DNA of 64,000 nucleotides from Latrodectus hesperus (GCA_037975125.1 CM075857.1:25507207-25571206), one strand, 5' to 3'; positions 42,941-54,208 are shown, numbered from the stretch's first letter. Notes: generated by a model from the letters alone, not told the origin. Numbers and translations are program-made.

Positions 42941-43109
42941 CTTCGTATCGACTGCCATCAGGGTATATAAATGTTCCAATGCCATGTTTGAGCCCTTTTT
43001 TCCAGTTTCCGGTATAACGCGCTCCTGATGGGAAAATGTATGTACCAAATCCATGTCGAAGACCATTCTTCCTCTGCCCTCTGTAAATTCCTGAAACTGG
43101 AGCTTCTTC
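42941..43109 (-). CDS. RSPH1: RSPH1-like MORN-repeat protein, upstream internal exon
   Basis: Internal coding exon of 169 bases (56 codons plus one base) for MORN repeats. Seen directly: after an acceptor ending CCTCCTAG, the peptide begins EEAPVSGIYRGQRKNG and runs through RHGFGTYIFPSGARYTG and KHGIGTFIYPDGSRYE. It then ends in phase 1 at a donor AAG|GTAAAA. An in-frame TAG lies inside the acceptor, so the exon cannot start earlier. From family knowledge, the order and spacing of MORN units match RSPH1, a component of the radial spoke head in motile cilia and sperm flagella. The stretch GTFIYPDGSRYEGEW, completed by the next exon, agrees with vertebrate RSPH1 as I remember it. The first MORN unit and N-terminus must lie in an upstream exon that was not confidently found. 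Other MORN proteins (RSPH10B, MORN1, junctophilins) are less likely because their flanking units differ. Confidence 0.85.
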
Positions 43110-43246
43110 CTAGGAGGCGCATTTTTTAATAATTATATTTCTGCTCTTTGCAATAGACTACATCTCAATTATTTGACACAAATTATTCCGGAAAATCAAC
43201 TTTTTTGAAGAAACAATTATTTATAATTGACAAGCAAACGAATTAT

Positions 43247-43498
43247 GGCACTGATGCCGTATAATCCAGAATGAAAACTCTGAATTTTTTTGGTGATCAA
43301 GAAATTTTGCCAAGGTATTGTGACCTTGGCAATGATGCAAATACTAGGGTTGCCAAAATAGAATTTTCTGCATAATTCTTATAGGTCTCCATATGTATGA
43401 CATAATAAAAACCAGTTTACCAAATACATAAAAAAAAATCCACTAAAAAATCACCAAACTCAGAATTTGGCATCCTGGATTATACAGCATCTATGCTC
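43247..43498 (-). mobile_element. MITE-like element, copy 1, about 252 bp
   Basis: Terminal inverted repeats of about 20 bases surround CCGTATAATCCAG on the left and CTGTATAATCCAG, read from the right. Inside are a 10-bp inverted repeat TTGCCAAGGT/ACCTTGGCAA (43307-43316, 43323-43332) and a core that includes TTCTTATAGGTCTCCATATG. The same core occurs, inverted, in the copy at 44143-44398. It lies just upstream of the first recognised RSPH1-like exon, so probably in an intron of that gene. The target duplication is unclear. Confidence 0.75.
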
Positions 43499-44142
43499 GA
43501 ATCATAAGTTTGAGTGTAATTTTCCTGTATGAATTAATTAATATTGTATATATATAGCAATTTGTTATTATAATTACTTTTGATAGGCTATATAATAATG
43601 GATTTCAAAATAATATTTTGATTACATTTTCCTGAAATGTATTTCACATGCATCTTATGTAACGCAATATTCCGCAACAGGAAATGTTTTCATTCTTTTT
43701 TCATTGCCATATAATTAATTAAATATAAGGAAAACAGTGTATTAGGAAATATAACTGATATCTAAATTTACTTTATAATGTGTGCTATATTAAAATTTTA
43801 ATTTAAAAGAAAAATCAAAGAAATAAGATAAAATTAATACTTATATTTCTGGTTTTGAGGAAAAATAATCTCACCTCCTTGTTAAAATTAGTTCTTTTAT
43901 ATTTTTTAATCTTTACTTCAAAATTAAATTAAATTAGCAAATTTCAAAATCAAATATTCCTCTGGAATATCTCAGTTGTTGAATTAAATTATTCTACTTC
44001 TGAATTAATCTATAATTTTTCTTAAGTGTAAATATATAGAATTATTTTGCTAGCAAGATACTCTTATAAGAAATTTTCGATAAATATATTCTACTTTTGG
44101 ACTAATGTGACAATTAAGTTTTAACTTTTCCTATAAAAAAAT

Positions 44143-44398
44143 CGGCACAGGTACCGTATAATCCATGCGCCAAATTCTGAGATTGGCGATTTTTTGGCGG
44201 ATTTTCTTATGTATCTGGCAACCTTGTTTTTGTTATGTCATACATATGGAGACCTATAAGAATTATGCAGAAAATTCTATTTTGGTAATCTTAGTATTTA
44301 CGTCATCGCGCACGTCACGAAACGTCATCTTGGCAACATTTCTTCATCGCAAAAAAAATTCATAATTTGGAATCATGGATTATACGGCACCTGTACCG
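44143..44398 (+). mobile_element. MITE-like element, copy 2, about 256 bp, inverted relative to copy 1
   Basis: The left end CGGCACAGGTACCGTATAAT and the right end, read inward, CGGTACAGGTGCCGTATAAT match over 24 bases with two differences. The core of about 50 bases around CATATGGAGACCTATAAGAA is nearly identical, in reverse complement, to copy 1. The 66-codon open frame inside is not a recognisable protein. It belongs to the same family as 43247-43498. The family is not one I can name. Confidence 0.77.
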
Positions 44399-46570
44399 AA
44401 AAATCACAATATAATTTATGAAAAAGATTTAAATTAATAAATTTATTATTTGATAACAGCTTGATTTTAAAATATTTCTTTCGCTAATTACAAAACATTG
44501 ATATACTAATAAAATTTTACAAATTCTTAGAAATATAATCAGATTAAAAACGAATTAGAATAATGGCCTCTTTAATTAAATTGCGAGAATAATTTTTTAA
44601 ATAATATGCATTTTTTACTCTTCTATTATAAATTTAAATTTTACCTAAAAATATAATTTTATTCAGTATTTCTAGATTATTTTGCGAAAAGATTTAAAAT
44701 ATACAGAGCAAATGATAAACGTATGTTGTATTCTATAACAGATCTGAAATTACGGCTTTTAATTTATGACTCGGTTCTAGTATAGTCAGGGGAAAGAAAT
44801 ATCAATGTCTTCTCTTTATAAACGTAAAAATAAATTTTTTACGTCTGTAAAAAATAAAAACGTAAAAAAACTAATATTTTTTTCCATCTATTTATTAACA
44901 TCACTTAATCGGCGCCAAGTTAGTGAGAAACCAAGGGGCACCCTGAAGTATAGGCCACGGTATAAGTTTGGTTCACTTCTTGATTAAATAATATTAATTT
45001 TTTATAAACGCAGCGTAAAACTTACTTCTGACATATTTTTTTTCTATTTGATATATTCGTAATTAATAATCAAATTGTAATAATTTAAAAGAAAGAATTT
45101 TCTACTTTCATTCGTTTTAAAATTTTGAGTCTTTAAATAATAAGATACTATTTTTATCTTTTTATTTGTTCAATGAGATACATTGTTTATTTTTTATTTG
45201 TGTTTGTTGACAGACAAGTGAATGAAACTATTGCAAATTATATTTAAATAATAATGCATTCTTTTTTCCTACAATCAGAGAGGTAAGGATTTTATTTTAT
45301 TGTAATAATTTCAACAATCGCTTTTTTGTTTAAAGAAATGGGAAATTGAAGAATAGTAATTCAAAATTAAAATATATTTAAATTAATTTTATTTATAATA
45401 TTTGATAGTTTCTTCAGATGTAAAAAACATTTTATTTTTGCTAAAATATTTGTTGACAATTATTTAATGGCCTTTGACATTCAATATTTTTAAAAATTCT
45501 GTTATAATAATAATAAAGATTGTGTGAATATGATATCTCTCGGTTCTTATAAAAACATTAATTATTATCGAAGCGTATATGGATTAAAAATAGGAAAAAA
45601 TTTTTAAGTTCTCTTTCTGTATCTATATTTTACGAAAATTTAAACTGAAAATAAAGTAAAACATTTTGATTTCGCTCTATTATACCAATTATTTTTTTAT
45701 ATTTTTGTATTTTCTTTAACACTTTTAGGGACATTTTTTTAGTGACAGCTTTAAAATTTTATTTTAAAGAGATTCTTAATTTTAAATAAAAGTTGTTTGG
45801 CATTCTATACTTACTATTTTTACACAAAAAATTTAAACGTCTATAATTTACTTTTCTATGATTTGAAAAGCAAAACATGACATTTGTACAAAATTTTCGA
45901 AACTATTTCATATTTTTTGAAATATAGTTTTTATTTTGATTATTTTATATGAACTTCTTTTGTCACTTTTTTAAAAATAGTGCACTTTTCATGTTATTTT
46001 TTCCTATGCTTAAAAAGATGGACTTTAACGTGCATTTTACCGAATTCATGAGCTTCTTATCAGCCTCCTAAAGCCACATATACTTAGAAAAAAATTGGAA
46101 CTGAACATCTGAATTGTTTTTATATAGCCAAGGAATCTCTCGGAATATTACAAGATATATTTTCAAAAGTATTTGTATGTTAGGGAAATTGTCTACATTC
46201 GCGTTACTTAAGATGCACTTGTTGATGAAGGTTTTCTGATGAAAATAATCTCCGCAGAGGATCTGTCCAGATGAAAACAGCTTAAGATTGCATTAAGTAA
46301 GCTGACATTGGTGGCTTAGATGACATAAAATTATCGCACTAGCTCATTAAATGTTACGCTGGTATAAATTTATTACATTATTGTCATGTCATTATAGCTG
46401 TTTGGCATGTTATTGCTGATTGTAAAAATTTTTTTTGGTAAATTTTTCCTCGTTTGATGTTTTCTAAGTGGAAAAACAGCGCCAGAGTCCATCCAATCTT
46501 TAATTTGTTATATTTGTGGAGTCCAATGGGTCTAGATTCGATGACGCTGTATTTTCAGTAAATCGTCATA
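44399..46570. other. AT-rich DNA upstream of the RSPH1-like exons
   Basis: Would be expected to hold the first exon(s) of the minus-strand gene if introns are short. I found no convincing MORN-coding or start exon. A donor-like AACAAGGAG|GTGAGA on the minus strand near 43875, between the two MITE copies, follows a short Lys-rich open stretch but has no start codon. Confidence 0.4.
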
Positions 46571-47233
46571 CAGTAGAACTCCAATTATCCGAACTCTATC
46601 TATCCTAATTATTTTCAGAATTTCAGAAAAGTAAATTAGACTGAATAAGAGACGGAAAACGAGAAACAATTTTTTTAAATACCTGGATGTTCAGAAGTTA
46701 GTGCTGAGGATATAGGAGAGTGAATTATGAAGCATACACTGGATTTCAAACTGCAAATAGTGGTCAACTTATTGAAAGGGTCGAGGTGGTAGGTGACATT
46801 AATGTCCAAGATTCAGTAGACACGAGACCATAATCTAGTGAAACGTTTGCTGTCTTTGAAAAACTGTTTTGAAGTGGAAGGAGCGACAGTCCAAATGTGA
46901 GACCACGTGTGAATTCTCAATGTCAACTGGATGCATGACTCAGTTGGTTGCCCGAAAACGGATGAAGATAGTGAAACAGCTTACTCTAGCAGAGATGTTC
47001 AGCAAACAGTGACTTTCACTTACAGCGCCGTACGTAGATATACTGTACAGCACTTCTAAGTACCTTAACATGTAAGTGTGTTGCCTTTGCATTTGATTGA
47101 TTAAAAAGTTCTTTATGTAGTTTTTCTCTCATTTTTAACATACAATAATTAAAATCGATTCCTTTTATCGAAAAAATCCTGTTATCTGAATGGGGTCCGG
47201 TCTCAATTGATTCGGATAATTGGAGTTCTACTG
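46571..47233. mobile_element. Tigger/pogo-like DNA transposon, internally decayed, 663 bp
   Basis: Perfect 23-base terminal inverted repeats at 46571-46593 (beginning CAGTAGAACTCCAATTATCC) and 47211-47233. They are flanked by a TA duplication (46569-46570 and 47234-47235). TIRs starting CAGTAGAA and containing ATTATCCGAA, with a TA target, are typical of the pogo/Tigger group. The interior holds a broken coding remnant beginning near 46728 (ATGAAGCATACACTGGAT...) and interrupted by several stops. No DDE catalytic region can be recognised. It is best read as a non-autonomous or deleted copy. Perfect TIRs beside a decayed interior suggest that the ends were mobilised by an autonomous relative elsewhere. 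Confidence 0.85.
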
Positions 47234-47309
47234 TACTTCCATACAGCAGTAGCATTTTCTTAAATTAATATAAAAAAAACTCTATTGTCTTCTGGCATAA
47301 GATTCCTAA

Positions 47310-47830
47310 TTTGTTTGGAAACGGGTCGAGAGATTCTCTTGGCTCTTTTAGCATTCAATTTCTGTTCCTTTTCCATAAGCAAATCCGCTTTTCATTGTTT
47401 ATTGGCGGCGCAGCGGAGCACGAAAAGCCCGGAATGACTATTTACAAGCTTTCTTCTCTTTATCACCCTTTTTTGTTACTTTGGAGCTCTTCCGCGCAGC
47501 TTGTTGATTTGAATATGAAAATCGCGTCGTAGCCTCTCCACTCTAGTCACGCGATCACGCACTCCGAGAACAACATTGTTGCACAAGAAAAAGAGCTGCA
47601 CAGAGGGAGGGAAAGAAGTGTGATAATAACGATAAACTCTGTGTAACAGGAAGAGGGGGGGGGTCGCGTCGTTTGGCCGGGTGCTTCGGAATTTGCATGA
47701 ACGGCTATTGTTCTTCTTCTCAGTCGGCCTATTCATGAGCACAGGCGCTCTCCCTTGCCCTGGTTGCCAGGCTGTTTATTTAACTGCGCCAATCACATTC
47801 TCGTTACGCACTGGCTCACTTCTTTTTTTG
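47310..47830. other. GC-richer island, possible regulatory element
   Basis: Follows the Tigger-like element. Contains GGCGGCGCAGCGGAGC, CACGCGATCACGCACTCCG and a Sox-like AACAACATTGTTG palindrome. Frames of 64-88 codons overlap on both strands with no domain. Confidence 0.3.
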
Positions 47831-48712
47831 GACTATTTTAGAAGGATTATATCATTTAACATCTGTAATATGTGAATATGAAATTCGGTTGGAGAGAGTC
47901 CAAAATTCTCATAATTTTACCTATTTTTTTAAATATTTTTTATGTAAAATTGATGTAACTGAAAATAAATAAAACAGCTAAAAAAATTAATTTTTCTCCA
48001 CTCCTTTATCAATAATAAGATTTCTGCATTTACAATACCGCTTGCACTTGACTGTTTGCTATAATCAGTAAATTATCTATCAAATCTTTCGTTCAAACTA
48101 GAAATTTATGATGTAGAACGTTTCTAATGTCGTCTTATTAAAAAGAAGTCACATATATGTCTGTGTATTCATAGAATGCAAGACAGACTTGAATCTGAAA
48201 CAGCCGTGAAAAATAATGTAATGTTCGTTTGGGGCTTACCGCTTAAAAGACATGCGCTTGCGAAATCCATATCGAACGCATGAAGTGTTTAATTTGAGAA
48301 CGACTCGCTGATCATTTCTGCAATCCATTTGACCCTTGTAAGTAGGTATTCTAACTTTCTTTTTTAATATTTCTTAACTGAATACCTTATTTCATCTCGT
48401 TTTAAACATTCGCAAATCGTAATGACTAAAGCTTGATTTGAGACATTTCTTTATAATATCTTGCCGGAACATTATGAATATTACTGAATTAAATTATTAC
48501 TTATTGATTTATTTACATTTTTTCGCATTTAAAAGCTTGAAAAAAGTTTTATTCATGAAAACTAAAAATGTTGAAATTGAAGCATATTATTTTTTATGTT
48601 AGCTTTATTAAACATTATTTTTTATGTTACCTTTAATAAATGAATGTAATTTCTTCTTTCTGTTTTTTTAAAATTGAATTTGGTTGTTTAAAAAAAATTT
48701 CATCCTTTTATT

Positions 48713-49068
48713 GTGAATAAATATGAAATTCTAAATGAATTCATTAATTACCATAATTTTTGCGAAAGAAGCGTCGTGGCGTGTTTGAAGTTACCAGGAT
48801 TTTTACCGATAGAGATAACTTACACACCTAAAATATATAAGTGTTCTGCTAAGGTTTTCAAAATAGGCAGAATGGGTGTGGAAGTTGGCGAAAACATGGC
48901 CAATATGTCAGTGTTAAGTGATACAGAATTGTTATTCCCAGATATGAAGAGATTGCATGTCACGAAAAATGAAGGTGACGGCCTGCCAGATTCTAACTTT
49001 TTAGGTTCTAATTTATATCAGGATTTGCGAAATCTCTGTTATTCAGATCGCAAAGAAACAAATTTGCT
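48713..49068 (+). CDS. Candidate protein-coding exon, product unknown
   Basis: An open frame of 119 codons in AT-rich DNA, much longer than expected by chance at this composition and not repeat-derived. At its end lies a consensus donor CT|GTAAGTATT (intron from 49069), which would leave the exon in phase 2. The strongest coding appearance starts after a possible acceptor around 48770-48800 (GCGAAAG or GTTACCAG). The peptide there includes GFLPIEITYTPKIYKCSAKV, then FKIGRMGVEVGENMANMS and LLFPDMKRLHVTKNEGDGLP. I recognise no domain. The true left edge is uncertain; the stated start is the first Met of the frame. A SINE-like copy follows in the putative intron. Confidence 0.4.
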
Positions 49069-49124
49069 GTAAGTATTTACGTGAAATTAAGCTAAAATTT
49101 GATTTGTTTAGGTATTTAATAGCT

Positions 49125-49330
49125 ATAACCACAAGCTGTGCACCGAATGATAAACCCTCTGGCCTTCTGTTCAATAATTCGAGGATTCGGTTCTCGTGTC
49201 ATTTATGGGTGTTTTTCACCGGTTCTGAATCTACTTTAAACTGGTCTAGTTAGCCCTTGTGCTCCAAAAATGGTCGTTTTTGCGGCTATGCTTTTCATAA
49301 AAGCACTCGTAACTTTATTTTCTACCGCAC
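49125..49330 (+). mobile_element. tRNA-derived SINE-like copy
   Basis: B-box-like GGATTCGGTTC at 49183-49193. The body TTCTGAATCTACTTTAAACT and the following GTTAGCCCTTGTGCTCCAAA align by eye with the copy at 57760 (TTCGGAATACATTTTAAACC and ATTGCTCCTTGTTTGCAAAA). It starts shortly after the candidate exon ending at 49068. Confidence 0.5.
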
Positions 49331-51162
49331 TTACTCTGCACATGGTGTTATGGTGTTTTTGGTGCAAGTTTACTTTTTTCTTATCTATTTTCCACAAGTG
49401 CAGCATTTCTTCCCGAATTAACAGAATTCAAATAGATATAAATAGAGTTCAAATTAATCTGACGTGATTTAAAGGCCAAATTCCAGCTAAAGGATCCCGA
49501 AATCTTTTAATTAAAAATAAATATGAAGAAAAAAAATAACAGCCTATTCAGTTAGTTTTAAAGCTATTTGGAGTTAAAAAAAATTTATTTTTAAAACTAA
49601 TATAAATTAAAATAACTTAATTTAATATGAATGGATTTAAGAATGAAAAAAATTTACAAAATTTTAAAGTTTTAAATTTAAAATTTTAAAAGTTTTAAAT
49701 TTTAAAGTTGGAACCAAATTTTGTAAAGTGGACTGTTTAAAATTTTTGGAAAATTTTTCCAGAAACTGATGTTGATTCCTAGCAAATTTTAGTTTAGCAC
49801 CTATGATTAGTTCAATATAAAAATATTTTTGAAAACCAATGTGTTATGAATAATCGATGAAAATTTAAATTAACTGTTTACAAATTAAAGTTAACTATTT
49901 TAAGTATTACATTAATTAATTAATGTATTGCATTTGAAATCAAATACATCAATTTTATATGAATAAAACTATATTTGATGAAAATTTTGATTTATAAATT
50001 TAAATATTCATAGTCAAAAAGTAAAAATATATTAGTTTGTAAAAAAGTCCGTAAGATCATGTTTTCAAACTGGGAATTCTTTCTGGTTTTCATAGATTCT
50101 AACAATTTGTCAAGTATTATATTTATATGTATATATAAATTTTGTTTTATAGTTTGGAGATATTTTTATAGCTTGGAGTTAAATATTTAATGAATTCCTA
50201 GTGGGTGGGCGTTGGAAAAAAGTTTAATATGTTGTAGTTTATTGTAACTGAAAAAAAGGACATAGATGCACAATTTCATATTAAAATTAGAATTATTTTT
50301 AATAAACACGTCAAGAATTCATTTTCATTTTGTTGTTTTTTTCTTAAATTTTGCATCAAATGTTTTATTTAATTTTATATTATTTAATAAGAAAAATTCA
50401 TGTATTCATTGAAGCTTTCGATACACATCAAATAGACACATTAATAATAAGTTTGAATAAATAAATACTGTTTCGTGATTTTGAATTTACATTTATTATT
50501 CCATCCAGTTCTTAACTGCGTGCAGGGAAATTGTCAATTCAAAATGTAGCAGCATTCAAGGGAATAAAGAAACTTTAAGGTTAAAATGTAATACCACAGA
50601 ACTGTCAAGTTACTTCTGTAAAATATTTGTTGCATTTAAAACAATCCTTTTAGAAAAATAATTATTCTCTAATTTGATAATAAATGTCTTACGTCGTATC
50701 TGATCTAAGTTTATCATAAAAATGCAATGTCCTGTGTAGAATTTAGTTGAAAAAAAAAACTCCTTATTTATATAATGAGTTATTTTTTTATTGAAATCGT
50801 GAATTTTTTTAAAGAAATGCTTGGTAAAAACGCTTTCTTTAATAAAGGCTTTTAAATCAATTCTAGCTATTGCAAAATTTTCAAGTTAAGTAAATACTTT
50901 TTGTCTGATGCAATTTTTGTTCATCTTAACCTGTTCATAGGGTTAATGTTTCGTCGTAGTCAATAAATTTATATAGACATTTAGTAAAATTTTCATGTGA
51001 ATCAAAAATAATTTATATAAAAATTGAACATTATTCTTTCTTGTTAAAATGCATTTTTAAAATTAAAATATTGAAATGCAAGAGAACTTTTATTTATGAA
51101 GATCATCCTTATTTTTAAAATATCTTTAAAAAAATATTTTATATGATATTTAATAATTATAA

Positions 51163-51163
51163 T

Positions 51164-51195
<32 letters not shown>

Positions 51196-51204
51196 TATAG
51201 TATA

Positions 51205-51235
<31 letters not shown>
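51163..51235. repeat. (TA)n microsatellite, palindromic with central G
   Basis: Two TA blocks joined at a single G (51200), with TATGTATA on one side and TATACATA on the other, so the tract is nearly a perfect palindrome. Confidence 0.95.
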
Positions 51236-51331
51236 GAATTTTTCTGTAAATGAGATGATGTAAACAATTTTTCGGAATTTTCATTTCATTCCGTTTTTTT
51301 CTTTTTCAATATTCAAATTCAAATTCGTTTT

Positions 51332-51372
51332 TCATTTTTGATGCAAAAATAACTTTTTTGCATCAAAAATGA
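51332..51372. repeat. Perfect 18-bp inverted repeat, 5-base loop
   Basis: TCATTTTTGATGCAAAAA (51332-51349) pairs exactly with 51355-51372 across TAACT. Confidence 0.95.
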
Positions 51373-51889
51373 TTCCTATCAGGTTTTTCTGATGATAGAC
51401 TTGATTTATTTTTTGTGTGAGTTTTTACTTTTCGTTTTGATAGGGCGTCATGTAATATGATACTTTTTTCTGAAAACCTAATTTCCGTTAACTTCTGCCC
51501 TCTTTTTTAACCATTAAAAACTGGTTTCTTAATTTCTTTTTTTATGCCCACGTCCTTGTTGCTCAATGGTGAAGATGCATTTCATTGTTAGTTTAAGTTT
51601 TTTTTGTTTCCACCTGCTTGATACAAATCAACCCCACGCGGGGCCAACTTTTTTCCTTCTTCTGAATAATAATTACTTCGAGGTGTTGCGCGCGCTTTTC
51701 TTACCCCCTTTTATGCACTACTTTTTTTTCTCCTTTCGCTATTTTTTTCCCTGTCAGAGTCGTGAAAGACGACATTTTTTTTTCATCTCTGATTTATTTC
51801 TATTTTTCCCTAGTCCAAGCTCTGCGAAAGGAGTGTGTGGAAAGAAAATAAAAAGAAAAAAAAATCATTAGTGTAAAAAAAAAAAATTC

Positions 51890-52281
51890 CCCTTACCCCA
51901 GCGACTCTCCTTCGCTCCTCCCCCAAAGAAAGAGGAGAAAGAAAAAGGAAAAAAAAAAAAAAAGGCGAAAGAAACTTTGCATGTCGGTTTAGTATGTCCC
52001 GGGGCAGTGGATTAATTGGACAGGTTTGGCTGACCAAACTCCCCATTGCCGGGCCTCCCCTGCCAGGCGTGCATACATACATGCATGCATGCTGAGTGGA
52101 TCGTCGCTCTGCCTCCTTCCACTCGCGCTGCGAAAGTTGCCCAAGAAGCGCGCGCTCGCACTCATCTCATTTGACTTCGACTCTGTTATTTGTCTATGAT
52201 CATCTCCGCGGCTGTGGATGTACGGGTCTGGGCGGTCACGTGAACCCTTCATTTGGGACTGTCGTCGAAGCACCCACGAAG
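51890..52281 (+). promoter_or_regulatory. CpG-rich island with consensus splice donor, possible promoter and 5' untranslated exon
   Basis: The GC-richest, most CpG-dense stretch of this half of the window, including AGAAGCGCGCGCTCGC, CTCCGCGGC and GTCACGTGA. It ends at CACGAAG|GTAAGTCCC (donor at 52282). Upstream are purine and pyrimidine runs and a CATACATACATGCATGCATG microsatellite. No long start-initiated frame reaches the donor, so if transcribed this exon would be untranslated. The acceptor-bounded segment at 54059 on the same strand could be the next exon. Confidence 0.3.
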
Positions 52282-52520
52282 GTAAGTCCCTTTGTTGATG
52301 TTGACAGCTTCTTTTTTCCCGCTTCTTCTTTTTTATCACACCAGGAGCTCTTTAAAATGGCCTGTAAACCAATCACAACACGTTTCACTCCGTTGGGGGC
52401 GTATAGGGGGGATGGAAGCACTGGTCCTTTCACATCGAAATCTTGTAATTGTTTTGATAAATCGTGTTACTTCTTCATTTCTAACGTTTTTTTTCTTTTT
52501 TTTTCCGGTTTATGACTCGC

Positions 52521-53839
52521 CATGTTTCTTTGATTGTTTATGATACTGATTTTGGTTAGAAAAAGCATGTAAAATTTTAAAAAATATAAATATTTTAACT
52601 ATTAATGCACGGAATTGTATTTATACATAAATTTAAAAACAGAATGTCTTCAGTTAATAAATATTGCCTCACATATTTTGCCATGCGTTTCTTTGCTTGA
52701 AATTAAACTTTCAAAATGAAAATTTGTGTGATGTTAAATGAGACATGTTTAAATTAAAAGATATATATTAATTATATGAAATTAGTGTTAATACTATTAA
52801 TATAACTATAGATAATCTTATAAAATAATGCTAATTAATTTTTCCTAATTGGTTTTTTGTAATGTACAATTTTGATAGGCTGTTCCTCTGTAATCATGTA
52901 AGTTGGGTGCTCATTAAATTTGCTATATATTCTTCCTAGTCGTGAGTGCCCTATTATATACTTTATTTCTATTGAGCTTGTTCTGCTCGTTAGCTCTACG
53001 ACATAGTTTTTGTTTCTTCATTTTTTTTTCAATCGATTGAATCGGTAAAGACCGAATTCCGATAAAGGTAAAGGAAATTTGAGATATAAATAGTAGAAAT
53101 ACAGAGTTAAATCTTATACATTTATATTCTTTGTTTATAAAACATTCGAGAAAACGAGAAAATGTGAATTGTATTTTTAAATAATAATTAGCTATGTAAT
53201 ATTGTGCAATTAATTACATTGTTATTAACTGTGATGTCTTATTTGTAATGTGACTTAAATTTTTTCTGCTTATTATATTTATAATAAAATATTCCATTAC
53301 TTGTATGTTTCGTCAAAATTAGATGTAATGGTTTGAATTGATGAAAGTTGAATTTTAAATACACGATAATGAGAAAGCTTAAACTTTTGTAATATTACAT
53401 ATATGTGTGTGTTTTTAATTTAGTCCATAATTATGGCATTAGAATATGTGAACATAATTATGACATTAGAATGACAGTAGAGAAAATAATTATGATATTT
53501 AAAGTTGCTTTATCACATTGGCCATTTTATTTGCTACTCGCCTTCAAAATAATACTTTTCTGGGGAAAATATCAAAATTACATTTCTTAAAGTAAGATTT
53601 TAAGCATTTGCTTTAAAATTTTAAATATCTTAACTTAAAAAATATTTTGACTTGAAATATAATAAGTTTGACTTTCTGACAACGGGTCATGTTGATTTAG
53701 TTAAAAAGGATTTATAAGAAGATAGATCAATCTTGTTTAAATATTTTAAATTAGTTTCACACAACTTTTAAATCACACTCATGATGAGTATGAATATGTA
53801 TGTGAATTAGAATAGTATAATGTCTGAATGATGTGTGTG
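52521..53839. other. AT-rich DNA between two GC-rich islands
   Basis: No exon recognised. If the segments at 52281 and 54059 are spliced together, this would be part of their intron. Confidence 0.45.
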
Positions 53840-54058
53840 TGAGAATCGTTTCCCACACATATTTTTCATCTGTCAAGCGAAAAAAGAAAAGGAAAAAAAC
53901 TCCGCCAAATTGTTTTGATAAATACGTGAGGAAAATACTTTCGCGCGTGTTGTTTTCCGATAGCTGTGCATCTGAGATATTGACAAGGAATGCTGCCCGA
54001 AGCCAGCAGCAGCAGATTAAAGAAGGCATCTCATTATGGGTGAACTTTTGTTCTGCAG

Positions 54059-54208
54059 GCCGTGTTTTAACTAATGCCTCTTTATAATGGCGTCATCGAC
54101 ACAGAGCCGTCATTCCGCTACCCGATGGGGCCCCAAAATATGTAGGCCGAGGAGGAATGTACGAGTTGTATGTGATGAGAGAGCATCCATTTGCATCTCC
54201 ACAGAAGG
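54059..54208 (+). other. Candidate spliced exon (5' UTR or first coding exon)
   Basis: A strong acceptor TGAACTTTTGTTCTGCAG| and a donor CACAGAAG|GTAAGG bound about 150 GC-rich bases. All three frames have a stop near the 5' side, so if real it must be untranslated or carry a start codon. One ATG at 54088 (MASSTQSRHSATRW...) stays open to the donor. An earlier ATG at 54076 gives a 23-residue frame closed by TAG. The interior contains an octamer-like ATTTGCAT and a palindromic GGGGCCCC. A conserved regulatory element is an equal alternative. Confidence 0.35.

Larger units (their letters stand above)
49331..51539. other. AT-rich DNA with an internally repetitive patch
   Basis: At 49655-49715 the words AAATTTTAAA and AGTTTTAAAT recur in alternating orientation. 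At 49905 there is ACATTAATTAATTAATGT, a short palindrome. No gene was seen. The hairpin and microsatellite near 51200-51370 are listed separately. Confidence 0.5.

Noticed and set aside
52096..52515. 139-codon plus-strand frame
   Set aside because: It runs through a consensus splice donor into AT-rich, Phe-rich sequence, and another frame is open opposite. Treated as a possible 5' island instead.
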